From Phytomonas francai (lineage: Eukaryota > Euglenozoa > Kinetoplastea > Trypanosomatida > Trypanosomatidae), in contig MJCC01000028.1 of NCBI GenBank assembly GCA_001766655.1, forward strand, positions 90,939 through 124,898: DNA of 33,960 nucleotides, given 5' to 3'. The notes beneath the pieces were generated by a model, which searched no databases, was not told where the DNA came from, and saw nothing but the letters and a program-made list of their open reading frames with translations. Position numbers and translations under genes: made by a program. Numbering within the stretch: the stretch's first letter is position 1; every line of letters starts with the position of its first letter. Of this stretch, positions 26,053 through 33,960 are shown piece after piece.

Positions 26053-27612
26053 TTACTGGAGTACGTCTTCACACAATTCCAGAGCTATACGCATGTACGA
26101 ATCATCCGCTGTAAGCCCTGTGTTGCGGCACTCACTGCAAAGGGTATTCACACGGTCCATTGCAGAGGTAATGAACGCTCCTGCGAGCTGTTTCTCCGTA
26201 TGAGCGGTTTTGATGCGCTTTTTGATGCTCATGGAAGAACGTGAAGCGACGGCCGTCGCGATGTAAATAAGCCCTGCCGCCTCCCCTAATCGATTGATAA
26301 GCAATTGCTGGTACGGGAGTCGATTGGTGTTACGAACAAACGCACTTTCCACTGCATTTCCAAAATTCACAATCGCCTTCTCGATAGGTGTACAATCAAT
26401 TTCCTTGATGGGAAGCCGTTCATACAAACTAAGAGTGCGCAGCAGACGCGACTGCATTAATTGCAGGGTTGTTGTGCGCTGAAAATTGACCCCATAGTCT
26501 TCAACGCCATAGCACACGGCTGTAGCATAAAGAAAATCGCTCGGTTCCATCATCTCCAGAAGAGTTCTGGCACACGCAAAGCATTTCTCCAGAGCCTCGG
26601 TCGTGGGCGTTGCGGTGGCGAGAAGTGTCAGCCACTCGTTTGCCGTAATCTGCACAAACGCATTCATCAGTGCCGCCTCCAGCAAACTATCCTCCGTTTG
26701 CATATCCAGGCACGCCGTCAGGGCGTAGAGTGCGGACTCCATCGCGTAGATCGCGCAGGCGCACGAAGCGACGGTTGTTGTTGCCCAGCGATCGGGTACC
26801 ATGGTCCGCAACTCTTGCACGACGCGCTTGAGAGTGCCCAACAACGCCGCAGCGTACGCGTACTCTTCTGTGAAGATGGTAATCATGGAATTCTTGAAGG
26901 CCTCGCCCACCGCACCAATGACATCCTCGGCGGGGGCGTTGTCAAATGTCACATGGTTTTGACTCACTCGGACCAATTCATCCGTGGCATCGTTCTTGAC
27001 AACAAAAAAAGAGTTCCGAAATACTTCCTTTGGGCCGTCCTCAGTGGCCACCTGCGTCATGGTCTTCGCCATGACTAGGAAATGGGTCGCATTCTCCCCA
27101 TGGTGACATATTTTCTCACCCTTAATCCGATAGACACCCTTTTCGAGGGTGGCTGTGGTCGTGTTCATACACAAATCGGTACCGAATTCCTCATTAACCG
27201 CCCAACCCATCATAACCGTTCCATCAGACATGGCTGTCAGATATTTTCCTTTTAATTTGGACGTGCTAAATGTGGAAAGCAAGTACGAAGCCATGGTGCA
27301 ATGTTGTATGGCTTCTAGAAACTTTCTACTCCCACATGTCCCTAATTCCTCGCAAACCAAAGCGTGAGCTGTGTGTCCAAGTCCGAGTCCTCCATATTCG
27401 ACCGCTATCCGAGCACCCGCAGTGCTTAACTCCCCATCACTGCTGCGAATCTGCTCAATGAGTGTTTGCGTATTCTCCATTTCATCATTCTCCAGTTTGT
27501 AGGATGGAAAAGGAATCAGTTCGTCCGTTGTCGCCTTGTAATTAAAGATGCCTGCAGCATAAGAAGCACATCGGACATGGTGTGCCGCAAAGCCATGTAA
27601 AAGCCGGCGCAT
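26053..27612 (-). CDS. Divergent VLCAD/ACAD9-like acyl-CoA dehydrogenase family protein
   Basis: A 519-residue protein with a presequence-like N-terminus (MRRLLHGFAAHHVRCASYAA). Family marks are VEYGGLGLG (71-79), the EELG helix, a beta-domain with GVYRIKGEKICHHGENATHFLVMAKT (159-184), and VTFDNAPAEDVIGAVGEAF (221-239). A C-terminal extension (about 400-519) as in the VLCAD/ACAD9 branch follows. Several usual signatures are altered. The TEP..GSD loop is NEEFGTD (140-146). The FAD-contacting W-ITNG stretch is ICHHG (168-172). The catalytic-base region FEGTNDILR is GVEDYGVNFQR, where Glu371 may or may not stand in for the base. Known members start mitochondrial beta-oxidation by FAD-dependent alpha,beta-dehydrogenation; ACAD9 also helps assemble complex I. 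Family membership is clear, but enzymatic activity is doubtful. Confidence 0.8.
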   Translation of the reverse strand: MRRLLHGFAAHHVRCASYAAGIFNYKATTDELIPFPSYKLENDEMENTQTLIEQIRSSDGELSTAGARIAVEYGGLGLGHTAHALVCEELGTCGSRKFLEAIQHCTMASYLLSTFSTSKLKGKYLTAMSDGTVMMGWAVNEEFGTDLCMNTTTATLEKGVYRIKGEKICHHGENATHFLVMAKTMTQVATEDGPKEVFRNSFFVVKNDATDELVRVSQNHVTFDNAPAEDVIGAVGEAFKNSMITIFTEEYAYAAALLGTLKRVVQELRTMVPDRWATTTVASCACAIYAMESALYALTACLDMQTEDSLLEAALMNAFVQITANEWLTLLATATPTTEALEKCFACARTLLEMMEPSDFLYATAVCYGVEDYGVNFQRTTTLQLMQSRLLRTLSLYERLPIKEIDCTPIEKAIVNFGNAVESAFVRNTNRLPYQQLLINRLGEAAGLIYIATAVASRSSMSIKKRIKTAHTEKQLAGAFITSAMDRVNTLCSECRNTGLTADDSYMRIALELCEDVLQ

Positions 27613-27892
27613 TGATAATTCAGACTAGATGCTTCAATAATGTCGATAGCTAAACAATGAAAAATTATTTGCATAGAAATTTAGGAATCAAACAATGAAT
27701 TTAGAGTTTCTAGAGCGCATCCGATTCGTGTTAGGTAGTCGCAGCTTACCCGTATTGCCAGCATAGAATCCCACACACTATTAGAAATACCTATTATCGA
27801 AACAGAGCGAGAACTTTCTTGGTTAGTAATGGATTTAATTGTTAGTTTTAAATTAAATTGTCTTAAAAGTTGTTAGACGCTTAGTGTATTAT

Positions 27893-30235
27893 TCAAACTT
27901 CAGTTTCTTCATTAGCACAACAGGAAGGGGGACTAACCTCCGATATATTAAACGCTACTGTATTCCACTTTGGAAAGACCCGTTTGTATAAATCCATATA
28001 TACAACGTCATGCTGCATCACTTGATCATTGAAGGCGGCTTTAAACAAGCCATGCGTACCAACAGCCTTTGAAATCTTTCCACGACGGCCTAATTTGGTG
28101 TATAAATCGACAGGTTGAAACCACTTGACATCATCATCGTTGGAAAACATGTACTTGACAACAATCTGCCGTTTATGAATGACTGCCACGCGGCCAGTTA
28201 GAATTGCCCGCTTGAGGATGAGAATATCAGGATTGGGTGGGTTGGCTGCACCAAAGCACGAAAGACGAAGTGAGATACCTTCCAATTCCTCTTCTAGGGA
28301 CGGCATTTCAAACAGAAGAATTGGGCATGGGTTGTATGAAATGGGGCCAAAAAAGGATACCATGCAAAACCTATCTCCCTCATGGAAAAAGCGCAAAAAT
28401 TTTGTCCGATCTCCCGAATTAATATCGCTGAACAATGGGGATACATAGAATTTTCGAAAGCCTATATGAGCCAGCATTGGCGTTTTAGATTTTATGGGTT
28501 CACTGAAGTTGCTTGCGCGTTGAACCTGGAAATGCAGAAGAGACCATTTTTGTTCATGCTCTAATTGCCCTGACGCAATTAATAAGCAGCTGGCTTTATT
28601 TTCCCAAACATCGGAGTCAACATTTTCTAGGGTAACATGGACAAATTGTCCAACTTGAACCTGCCCTTCCTTGCACTTTCTGATGGCATTGGCCCGGATT
28701 TTAGCATAGCCCTGCAGCTTGTAAATGCAGGAATAGTGCGGTGGTAGATTTTCTGCTGGATCCCACTTTCCTGTATGGAAACTCTTCAGGCCTCGGTACT
28801 TGGCAAAGCGTTGCCGCGCAGTAATGTTAATTGGGGTGTCTACTATGTCAGGAGACCATGCTTCCTCTTCACTTGCCTCCTTTAGTCTTTGCAATTCAAG
28901 TTCCTTTTCCTCACGAGACATTCGTTCCAAATGGATGACGTCGTCTACCTTTGAAAAATCGACATCCGACTGCGTGGTATGGTACGACATAACATCGGCA
29001 AATGCATCATCATCTTTGTTGGGATCCTCATTATACGACGTGACATTCTCTTCCACAATGTTTTCTTCACTATCGTACCATACCGCCTGATAATCGGAAG
29101 AACCAATCGGCACTTTGATCTTGCGTACATCGCCCATTTTTTGTACGTAGTCCACATCCGCCTCGGTTGGCATGCCCTCATCCGCAAGAGTTGAAATCGC
29201 TTGAATATGTTGTAAGGACTCTCGTTCAGCCTCACCACTGCTATCTAAGATAATTTTCTCACCTTTCTCATTGAATACAAAAATATTAGAAATTTGAAAT
29301 GTACCATGATTCGTGAGATAGATCAGTTGATTTGCGGATAAGGGCTGGCCACGCAGGTATCCGGAAAGTGTAAGCTGCCGAGACTCGATATTATATGCAC
29401 CATTTTCTACTACAAAATAGGGATGTTGATCTCTCCATTTTAATGGGTGAACTTTCATAACTTGGAGATGATGCGCAAGTGTTTTGTAGCTATTCTCATC
29501 CTCCGCTACCGTTACCATCGTGGACTCATGCAGCACCGAAAGGAAGTAACGTTGGTGAACCTTTATCATTTTCTGTCGGCGTTTTTCAGGAAAGGTATGC
29601 AAATTTTGCAGGATCACAACCACACCAGAGGCTCCTTGAGAATTAATCAGGGTAATGAGGTCACGTGTGTAGTCCGTAATACAAAGACCCACATCACTAA
29701 ACCACGTAGAAGCAGCTGTTTGAGCATCATCGTCATCATAAGTAGGTAGAGCCTGAATCTCTTTGATCGTGTCGTGTACCATTTGAGATACGTCTAGGAC
29801 AAGAATAAGAACATCAGAGACCTTTGCAATATCGATACAGTCATGATCATTGCAGTTTTTTTCACAAATGAACGTAAAGGATGCCTTTTTTTTGCGTGAG
29901 ACAACAGTACGTGTTTCTTCGCCAGATTCCCATGTAGAATTAAGCGTTTTGCACAATCCTGAAATTACTTCCTCCGTATTTCCTGACTCATTGGCCGGGA
30001 TGACACCAATAATTCGAGGAATTCCATCGGCTTCTCCCAATCTTCTGCGTTCAAGAGAAGCCTTTATCTTTTTATCACGCAATGATTTTAATATCTGACG
30101 TGATCGGTCCTTGGAATGGGCAATGCTTAACGCCTTGGCACTTCTGTTAACTGACTGCAGCTGCCGACCTTTCTGCTTCTCCGTTATGGAATGCTTGGAT
30201 CCGAACCGTTGTTTGTGTCCTTTATTACGCGCCAT
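27893..30235 (-). CDS. TSR1: Ribosome biogenesis factor TSR1 (Bms1/Tsr1 family)
   Basis: A 780-residue protein, close to the usual Tsr1 length of about 800. It starts with a Lys/Arg/His-rich tail (MARNKGHKQRFGSKHSITEK) as in Tsr1/Bms1. The G-domain-like region begins PRIIGVIPANESGNTEEVIS, where the P-loop GxxxxGK[S/T] is absent. This fits Tsr1, which is a GTPase-like protein without nucleotide binding, and separates it from Bms1. The AARP2CN domain lies at about 275-345 (LTLSGYLRGQPLSANQLIYL). The C-terminal RIBIOP_C/DUF663 region includes GLKSFHTGKWDPAENLP (about 480) and continues to near the end. Tsr1 binds late pre-40S particles and blocks premature joining by translation factors and the 60S subunit. 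An acidic stretch (around 400-440) precedes the C-terminal region. ATG at 30235. Confidence 0.9.
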   Translation of the reverse strand: MARNKGHKQRFGSKHSITEKQKGRQLQSVNRSAKALSIAHSKDRSRQILKSLRDKKIKASLERRRLGEADGIPRIIGVIPANESGNTEEVISGLCKTLNSTWESGEETRTVVSRKKKASFTFICEKNCNDHDCIDIAKVSDVLILVLDVSQMVHDTIKEIQALPTYDDDDAQTAASTWFSDVGLCITDYTRDLITLINSQGASGVVVILQNLHTFPEKRRQKMIKVHQRYFLSVLHESTMVTVAEDENSYKTLAHHLQVMKVHPLKWRDQHPYFVVENGAYNIESRQLTLSGYLRGQPLSANQLIYLTNHGTFQISNIFVFNEKGEKIILDSSGEAERESLQHIQAISTLADEGMPTEADVDYVQKMGDVRKIKVPIGSSDYQAVWYDSEENIVEENVTSYNEDPNKDDDAFADVMSYHTTQSDVDFSKVDDVIHLERMSREEKELELQRLKEASEEEAWSPDIVDTPINITARQRFAKYRGLKSFHTGKWDPAENLPPHYSCIYKLQGYAKIRANAIRKCKEGQVQVGQFVHVTLENVDSDVWENKASCLLIASGQLEHEQKWSLLHFQVQRASNFSEPIKSKTPMLAHIGFRKFYVSPLFSDINSGDRTKFLRFFHEGDRFCMVSFFGPISYNPCPILLFEMPSLEEELEGISLRLSCFGAANPPNPDILILKRAILTGRVAVIHKRQIVVKYMFSNDDDVKWFQPVDLYTKLGRRGKISKAVGTHGLFKAAFNDQVMQHDVVYMDLYKRVFPKWNTVAFNISEVSPPSCCANEETEV

Positions 30236-30622
30236 CTAGTACTAAATGTGTAAAAATGATCTTATTTAATGTGCATAAAGGGTATAAGCACAAGGAAAAG
30301 GTAGAAAAAAAATCAAAATTAATTTTAAAATCTAACAGATGTGAATGCATACCAGTAGGAAAGAAGTGTTTAAGGAAAACCTACAATACAAATATAAGCT
30401 CCTTTATCCATCTCCCTGTCGAATGCATTGTAGAGTTAGAAATAAAATGAGACACTTTGTAAAATTCAGAAACTGCATCAATTCAAGCAAATAAATGCAT
30501 AGCGCATTAAAGCACAAAATGGAAAAGTCAACGTAGAAAAATAATATTATTTTCCCTTAAAACTAAAGCAATGGGAATAATGAGAGCGTTGGTTATGCCT
30601 AAAGTTTGAAATCTATTTTCTA
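30236..30622. other. Spacer: 3' UTR of the 313-residue orphan and 5' region of TSR1
   Basis: AT-rich and without a gene. It contains the pyrimidine tract and acceptor used to predict the TSR1 5' end. Confidence 0.55.
30261..30311 (-). promoter_or_regulatory. Predicted trans-splice acceptor of TSR1
   Basis: On the minus strand TTTTTTTTCTACCTTTTCCTT (30291-30311) is followed by the first AG at 30262-30261, giving a leader of about 25 nt before the ATG at 30235. Confidence 0.55.
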
Positions 30623-31564
30623 CTAAGATTTGTATTGATCATCTGGATAAATGCTCTGGAAAGGATTGGTTCCGTGAAGAGCAGATTGTGGCATGTTGGA
30701 GATTGCGTTGGGGTTAATACTTTGTGTGTCAGGTAAAACACTAGGTGTTGCTTTAGGCCAACCAACATTTTCAGCACCAAATACTCTCATATTTTCACTC
30801 CCATTAAGCGCGACTCCGGAAAAACGAATTTGATCAATGAATTTATCAAGCCTCTGTGCAGGCGAACCTTTTTTTTTAATGGACGCCATTTGAATTGTTC
30901 GAAAAAATATCCTTAGCATACGTGACTCAGCATTTGTCAAGAAATTAAGAAGTGTATTGATACATACCTCAGGTCCGTACCGTATGCCGAGCTCAAATTC
31001 AGGCTGCTTCGCCTTGACCCAGACAAAAAAGTCAACAAATGGATTCAAGAAATGAACAGACTCGAACTCTTTCTTTAAATTCTTCTTCGTTTGTTCATCA
31101 AACTGGATTTCGAAAATAATATATTTAGATTGTCTTTCAATGCTAGCCAGCCATAGGGGGAGCTCAAGACCATTTAAATCGTTCGTTTTCTGAAGAACTA
31201 CTTTGCCAACAAAAAAAATCACAGTAAACCCGATAAATGTCATGAACAAAATCAGGTTTCGAATCCCTCTCCAGGCACTGTTGGGCAATATATTCCCATT
31301 AAAGGAGGTATCCGCATTACGGAATGCATATTGACCAGCAAATAAGTTGGTACCACTGGAATAAAAATGACCATACTCAAAGTTAGTCATTTCGGGAATA
31401 TTTAGATCATTATATTTGTGAAGAACCTGTTTTCGTAGTTCACGTTCTCGGTCTCTCTCTGATGAGTCAAATTCTACATGTAATCTTGAAGTTGTCGAAA
31501 ATGCAAAAAGACTAGCGATAGGAGCTCGGGCGACACATAGCATGCTTGAATAAATACGCCGCAT
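30623..31564 (-). CDS. Hypothetical single-pass, probably mitochondrial membrane protein, 313 residues
   Basis: The N-terminus MRRIYSSMLCVARAPIASLF has the Arg, Ser and hydrophobic pattern of a mitochondrial presequence. An acidic/basic helix (SSERDRERELRKQVLHKYND) follows, then one membrane helix at about 103-124 (LILFMTFIGFTVIFFVGKVV) and a soluble C-terminal domain of about 190 residues with helices such as CINTLLNFLTNAESRMLRIF. The last 40 residues are polar and Asn/Pro/Ser-rich. I do not recognise a family. One hydrophobic helix behind a presequence suggests an inner-membrane protein, for example a respiratory-chain accessory or assembly factor; that is inference. It is the first gene of the visible unit next to the gene-free right end. 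Confidence 0.72.
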   Translation of the reverse strand: MRRIYSSMLCVARAPIASLFAFSTTSRLHVEFDSSERDRERELRKQVLHKYNDLNIPEMTNFEYGHFYSSGTNLFAGQYAFRNADTSFNGNILPNSAWRGIRNLILFMTFIGFTVIFFVGKVVLQKTNDLNGLELPLWLASIERQSKYIIFEIQFDEQTKKNLKKEFESVHFLNPFVDFFVWVKAKQPEFELGIRYGPEVCINTLLNFLTNAESRMLRIFFRTIQMASIKKKGSPAQRLDKFIDQIRFSGVALNGSENMRVFGAENVGWPKATPSVLPDTQSINPNAISNMPQSALHGTNPFQSIYPDDQYKS

Positions 31565-31570
31565 GTTTCT

Positions 31571-31629
31571 CTAATTCCAAAAAAAAAAAGTCTTCTTATG
31601 GTATGTGAATAAGAAAAAAGAGGAGGATG
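31571..31629 (-). promoter_or_regulatory. Predicted trans-splice acceptor region of the 313-residue gene
   Basis: On the minus strand TCATCCTCCTCTTTTTTCTT (31610-31629) is followed by AG at 31596-31595. A second T11 run (31580-31589) leads to AG at 31572-31571. Leaders of about 30 or 6 nt would result. Confidence 0.45.
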
Positions 31630-33287
31630 ATAGACTACTACTACATGAATAGTGTTTGATTCGCAAATAGCTCATCGAACAACAAGAATAAGAGTGTAAT
31701 CATCGGTCTTCAAGAATTCATAAATTTACTAAATTTAGCTCCCCATTATATATAATATGTAGTACAATTTTCAGTATGTAATATTTTTCGTTATTCATAT
31801 ATATTTCTTTTGTTTGGCTACACGACTGATACAGAGCTTGTTATGATGGCGGTCTGTAGGCTTTTCATGTATAAATTATCGGTTTGACTTCTGTTGTGGT
31901 CCTGTTTTTTGAAGCACCCAGTCCTTCTAAAATGAGTTGCCAATAGGGAAAGTAATGTATTTTTTCAGTTTTATATTTTTATCGGTTTTTTCTTTAAGGC
32001 TTATTAAACAGTCTTTAATTTATATGTTATACAAGTGCTTCTTATAGTTCAGATTAGAGATGAACCCTTTATACATCGCATGTCGGCTTCATTTATATTG
32101 AGGAAATGTAACTGAAGTAACAATATGGTGACAATTGAGCTGAGTTCCAATAAAATACAAGACTTGCTCTAACAAAGTATTCAAGAAAACATAAAAACAA
32201 AATAGATGCCCAAATTAACAGAAAAATACACAGTGCAGATTAACGAATCACGCTTAATTAAGCCATGTAACAAACGCGCCACACCCTTGAAAGTTTTCTC
32301 GAAGGATAAAAAGAAATCATGAACCTTTTTACTAATCGGCTTGTAGAAAGAGACAGCAAGAAGTTTAATATAAGCCCGACAACCCAAATGCTTAAACCCC
32401 GGAAACTAACAAATCCACTGGGGGGACGGCAACGATATAGCCCTGCGCCATCAATACAAGGAAAAAAAAGGAGTCACAGACCCCCAGCAATTGTCATTGC
32501 AATTCTAAAAAAAGAATCCCCGTTTTTCTTCTCCATTTAAAAGCGAATATAGTAAACAATGCCGGCCATGTGCCGCACCCCGCCCACAGATGGCACAAAG
32601 TACATAAAGAAAATCCCCCCCCCACACGCCAAAAAAAAAAAGAAAACAGGGCCCACCACTAAGAAAGCATCCAAATTTCGATCTCCAGACAACTTCGAAT
32701 ATCATAATTATCTTAAAAAGAAAAATAAGGGACGCAAATCAATTCCTATTTTCTAAACACCAGAATAATCCATTATTTAAAAATACGGGTCGCCGAGTGC
32801 TTTCCGAATTTTCCACCGTTGCCGAAAGGAATTTTAAACACCCTTAGCGAACAAACTTTTCCTTTAAATATAAATTTTAAGCAATTTACAAAGCTTCCCC
32901 ACAAGCGTAAAATACGAATTATATGGCAATTAATATTTGTTTAAATAACAAAATTAAGAAGAATTCTCTGCAGACAATCCCCTTTAATGCGGGATAGGGG
33001 CCGAGGTTACTAGAGAAAGTTGGTGAAATAGGCAAAGCGTCGCAATATCTTTGCACGTCACCCTAATTGCACGCTTGTGGGTGTGGTTGTTCGATTTTAG
33101 AATGATACCGGTAAATTGCACTGGTTCTGAAACGTAAAAATGAAATATAAGTTTATTTTATAAACACCTTTCGTAAGCAATTCCCACCTTCACCTAGGCC
33201 AGATGGATATTTACTTTAAACCGACGGCGGGGAGGTTTAGATCCATTTCTGCATGGGTAGATGAGCTACGCCGAATTAGAATAAATA

Positions 33288-33309
33288 CCACCCCACCCCA
33301 CCCCCCCCT
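33288..33309 (+). repeat. C-rich tract
   Basis: CCACCCCACCCCACCCCCCCCC-type run on the plus strand (G-rich on the minus strand) with three C4-or-longer blocks. It could form a quadruplex on the minus strand or an i-motif on the plus strand. Confidence 0.7.
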
Positions 33310-33385
33310 ACAGTTCAGCTTAAATGATGCCGCAAAGTTGTAGTGCGCGACTGAGCCGCTTGAGTGAGATTACGCAACTAAGGGG

Positions 33386-33493
33386 CCCCACTGCTGGGGT
33401 ATCCCAATGGCTAATTGTGCTGGATTTGTACCGCCCTTCGCGGGACGGGACGCCGTGGCGCACACAAGCCCGCGCTCCGTGCGGCCCAGCGTC
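33386..33493. other. Cluster of GC-rich hairpins, candidate structured RNA or DNA element
   Basis: Three perfect or near-perfect hairpins lie within 110 bp. The first is CCCCA/TGGGG with a four-base loop (33386-33399). The second is CCGCCC/GGGaCGG with a TTCGC loop (33431-33448). The third is a nested arm GACGC/GCGTC (33449-33453 with 33489-33493) around CGCAC/GTGCG (33459-33463 with 33479-33483). The surroundings are AT-rich, so the island stands out. No known RNA family was recognised. Confidence 0.35.
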
Positions 33494-33770
33494 TTCGGAG
33501 TACACGTGGTTGCGTGCGCTTGTGTATTTATTGGGGCATGCCTCAGTTCCCCCCGCGCATAATGAGTGAAAAAACGTGCTTCTGTTGCGATATCAACAAA
33601 CTACGAGATATTAAAAGTTCTTTTGCGTAAAAAAAAAAAGTGTTTACCAACTCGCTGAAATATGTAGTAAATGTGACTCCCGGACGCATTAATTTTCCTT
33701 TCCGTCATCGTAATTAAGAATGTTAAAAAGGCGGTATGAAGATGGAGCTGGTTTTGGGGATTTGTTCCGC

Positions 33771-33795
33771 AGGGGGAGGGAGGGGGGGCCGGGGG
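33771..33795 (+). repeat. G-rich tract
   Basis: Runs of 5, 3, 7 and 5 G (GGGGG, GGG, GGGGGGG, GGGGG) in about 25 bp on the plus strand fit the general quadruplex pattern with loops of one to two bases. It lies in the gene-free right end. Confidence 0.65.
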
Positions 33796-33960
33796 CCTCG
33801 GAAGACATTCTATGCGACGACCTTTTCTATGTAACTATACAAGGCCCTAAAAAAAGCTTCCCCTCAACCCGCGAACGGGGCGAAGGGAAAAAACCACCAC
33901 GGGTGGGAGTTGCGGTGGCGGTGTTCTTTTCCTCGGGCTGCATAAAAGAGAATAAGAACC

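Larger units (their letters stand above)
31565..33960. other. Gene-free right end, possible transcription start or strand-switch region
   Basis: About 2.4 kb without a convincing reading frame on either strand. The left part (31630-32200) is AT-rich. From about 32560 rightwards short G and C tracts appear: C run at 32615-32623, C-rich run at 33288-33309 and G-rich run at 33771-33795. A GC-rich island lies at about 33380-33560. Because all visible genes point away from it, the region may hold the start of the polycistronic unit; in kinetoplastids such regions lack classic promoter motifs and are often rich in G/C or GT tracts. No tRNA, snRNA, spliced-leader or telomeric repeat was recognised. 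Confidence 0.45.

Noticed and set aside
33080..33125. tRNA-like B-box (GGTTGTTCGATTT) and nearby GGTTTAGATCC at about 33235
   Set aside because: Neither matches the B-box consensus well, and no cloverleaf arms or A-box at the right distance could be found.
33320..33630. Overlapping frames of 60-80 codons on both strands in the GC-rich island
   Set aside because: Frames open on both strands by base composition. No initiation context, no recognisable domain and no clear splice tract.

Overview
The window looks like a piece of a nuclear chromosome from a kinetoplastid, most likely a trypanosomatid. Thirteen intronless reading frames all lie on the minus strand. They are separated by visibly AT-rich spacers, and in most spacers a pyrimidine-rich tract (on the coding strand) followed by an AG precedes the next ATG. 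That is the expected layout of one polycistronic transcription unit resolved by spliced-leader trans-splicing and polyadenylation. The standard code appears to be used (TAA and TGA stops). I cannot name the genus; the coding sequence looks less GC-rich than Leishmania. No spliced-leader gene, tRNA, rRNA, transposon or CRISPR array was recognised.

Transcription runs from right to left. The right-hand 2.4 kb (31565-33960) holds no convincing gene. It carries C and G homopolymer tracts and a GC-rich island of stacked hairpins, and may be the upstream or strand-switch region of the unit. Reading leftwards, the genes are: a single-pass, probably mitochondrial orphan (30623-31564); the 40S biogenesis factor TSR1 (27893-30235); a very divergent VLCAD/ACAD9-type acyl-CoA dehydrogenase (26053-27612); a Tyr/Trp-rich orphan with an overlapping upstream ORF (24987-25487); a MaoC-type 3-hydroxyacyl-thioester dehydratase (24243-24716); a 636-residue orphan starting with an LYR-like motif (21959-23869); an Arg-rich 108-residue orphan (21002-21328); a SIN1/AVO1-type TORC2 subunit (19186-20706); and an SLC35F-type transporter (17082-18653).

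The left half holds a 911-residue orphan (13264-15999), a 10-kb Rav1/DmX/rabconnectin-3 gene that would act in V-ATPase assembly (2722-12801), the succinate dehydrogenase assembly factor SDHAF4 (1755-2072), and the N-terminal part of an atypical CCCH zinc-finger protein that runs off the left edge (1-944).

As usual in kinetoplastids the neighbours do not form a functional operon. Even so, up to seven of the thirteen products may be mitochondrial (SDHAF4, dehydratase, dehydrogenase and several small orphans with basic N-termini). SIN1 and Rav1 represent growth signalling and organelle acidification. I found no clear novel multi-gene system. The best leads are the dehydrogenase with eroded signature motifs, the uORF-overlapped orphan, the LYR-headed orphan and the hairpin-rich island at the presumed upstream end.
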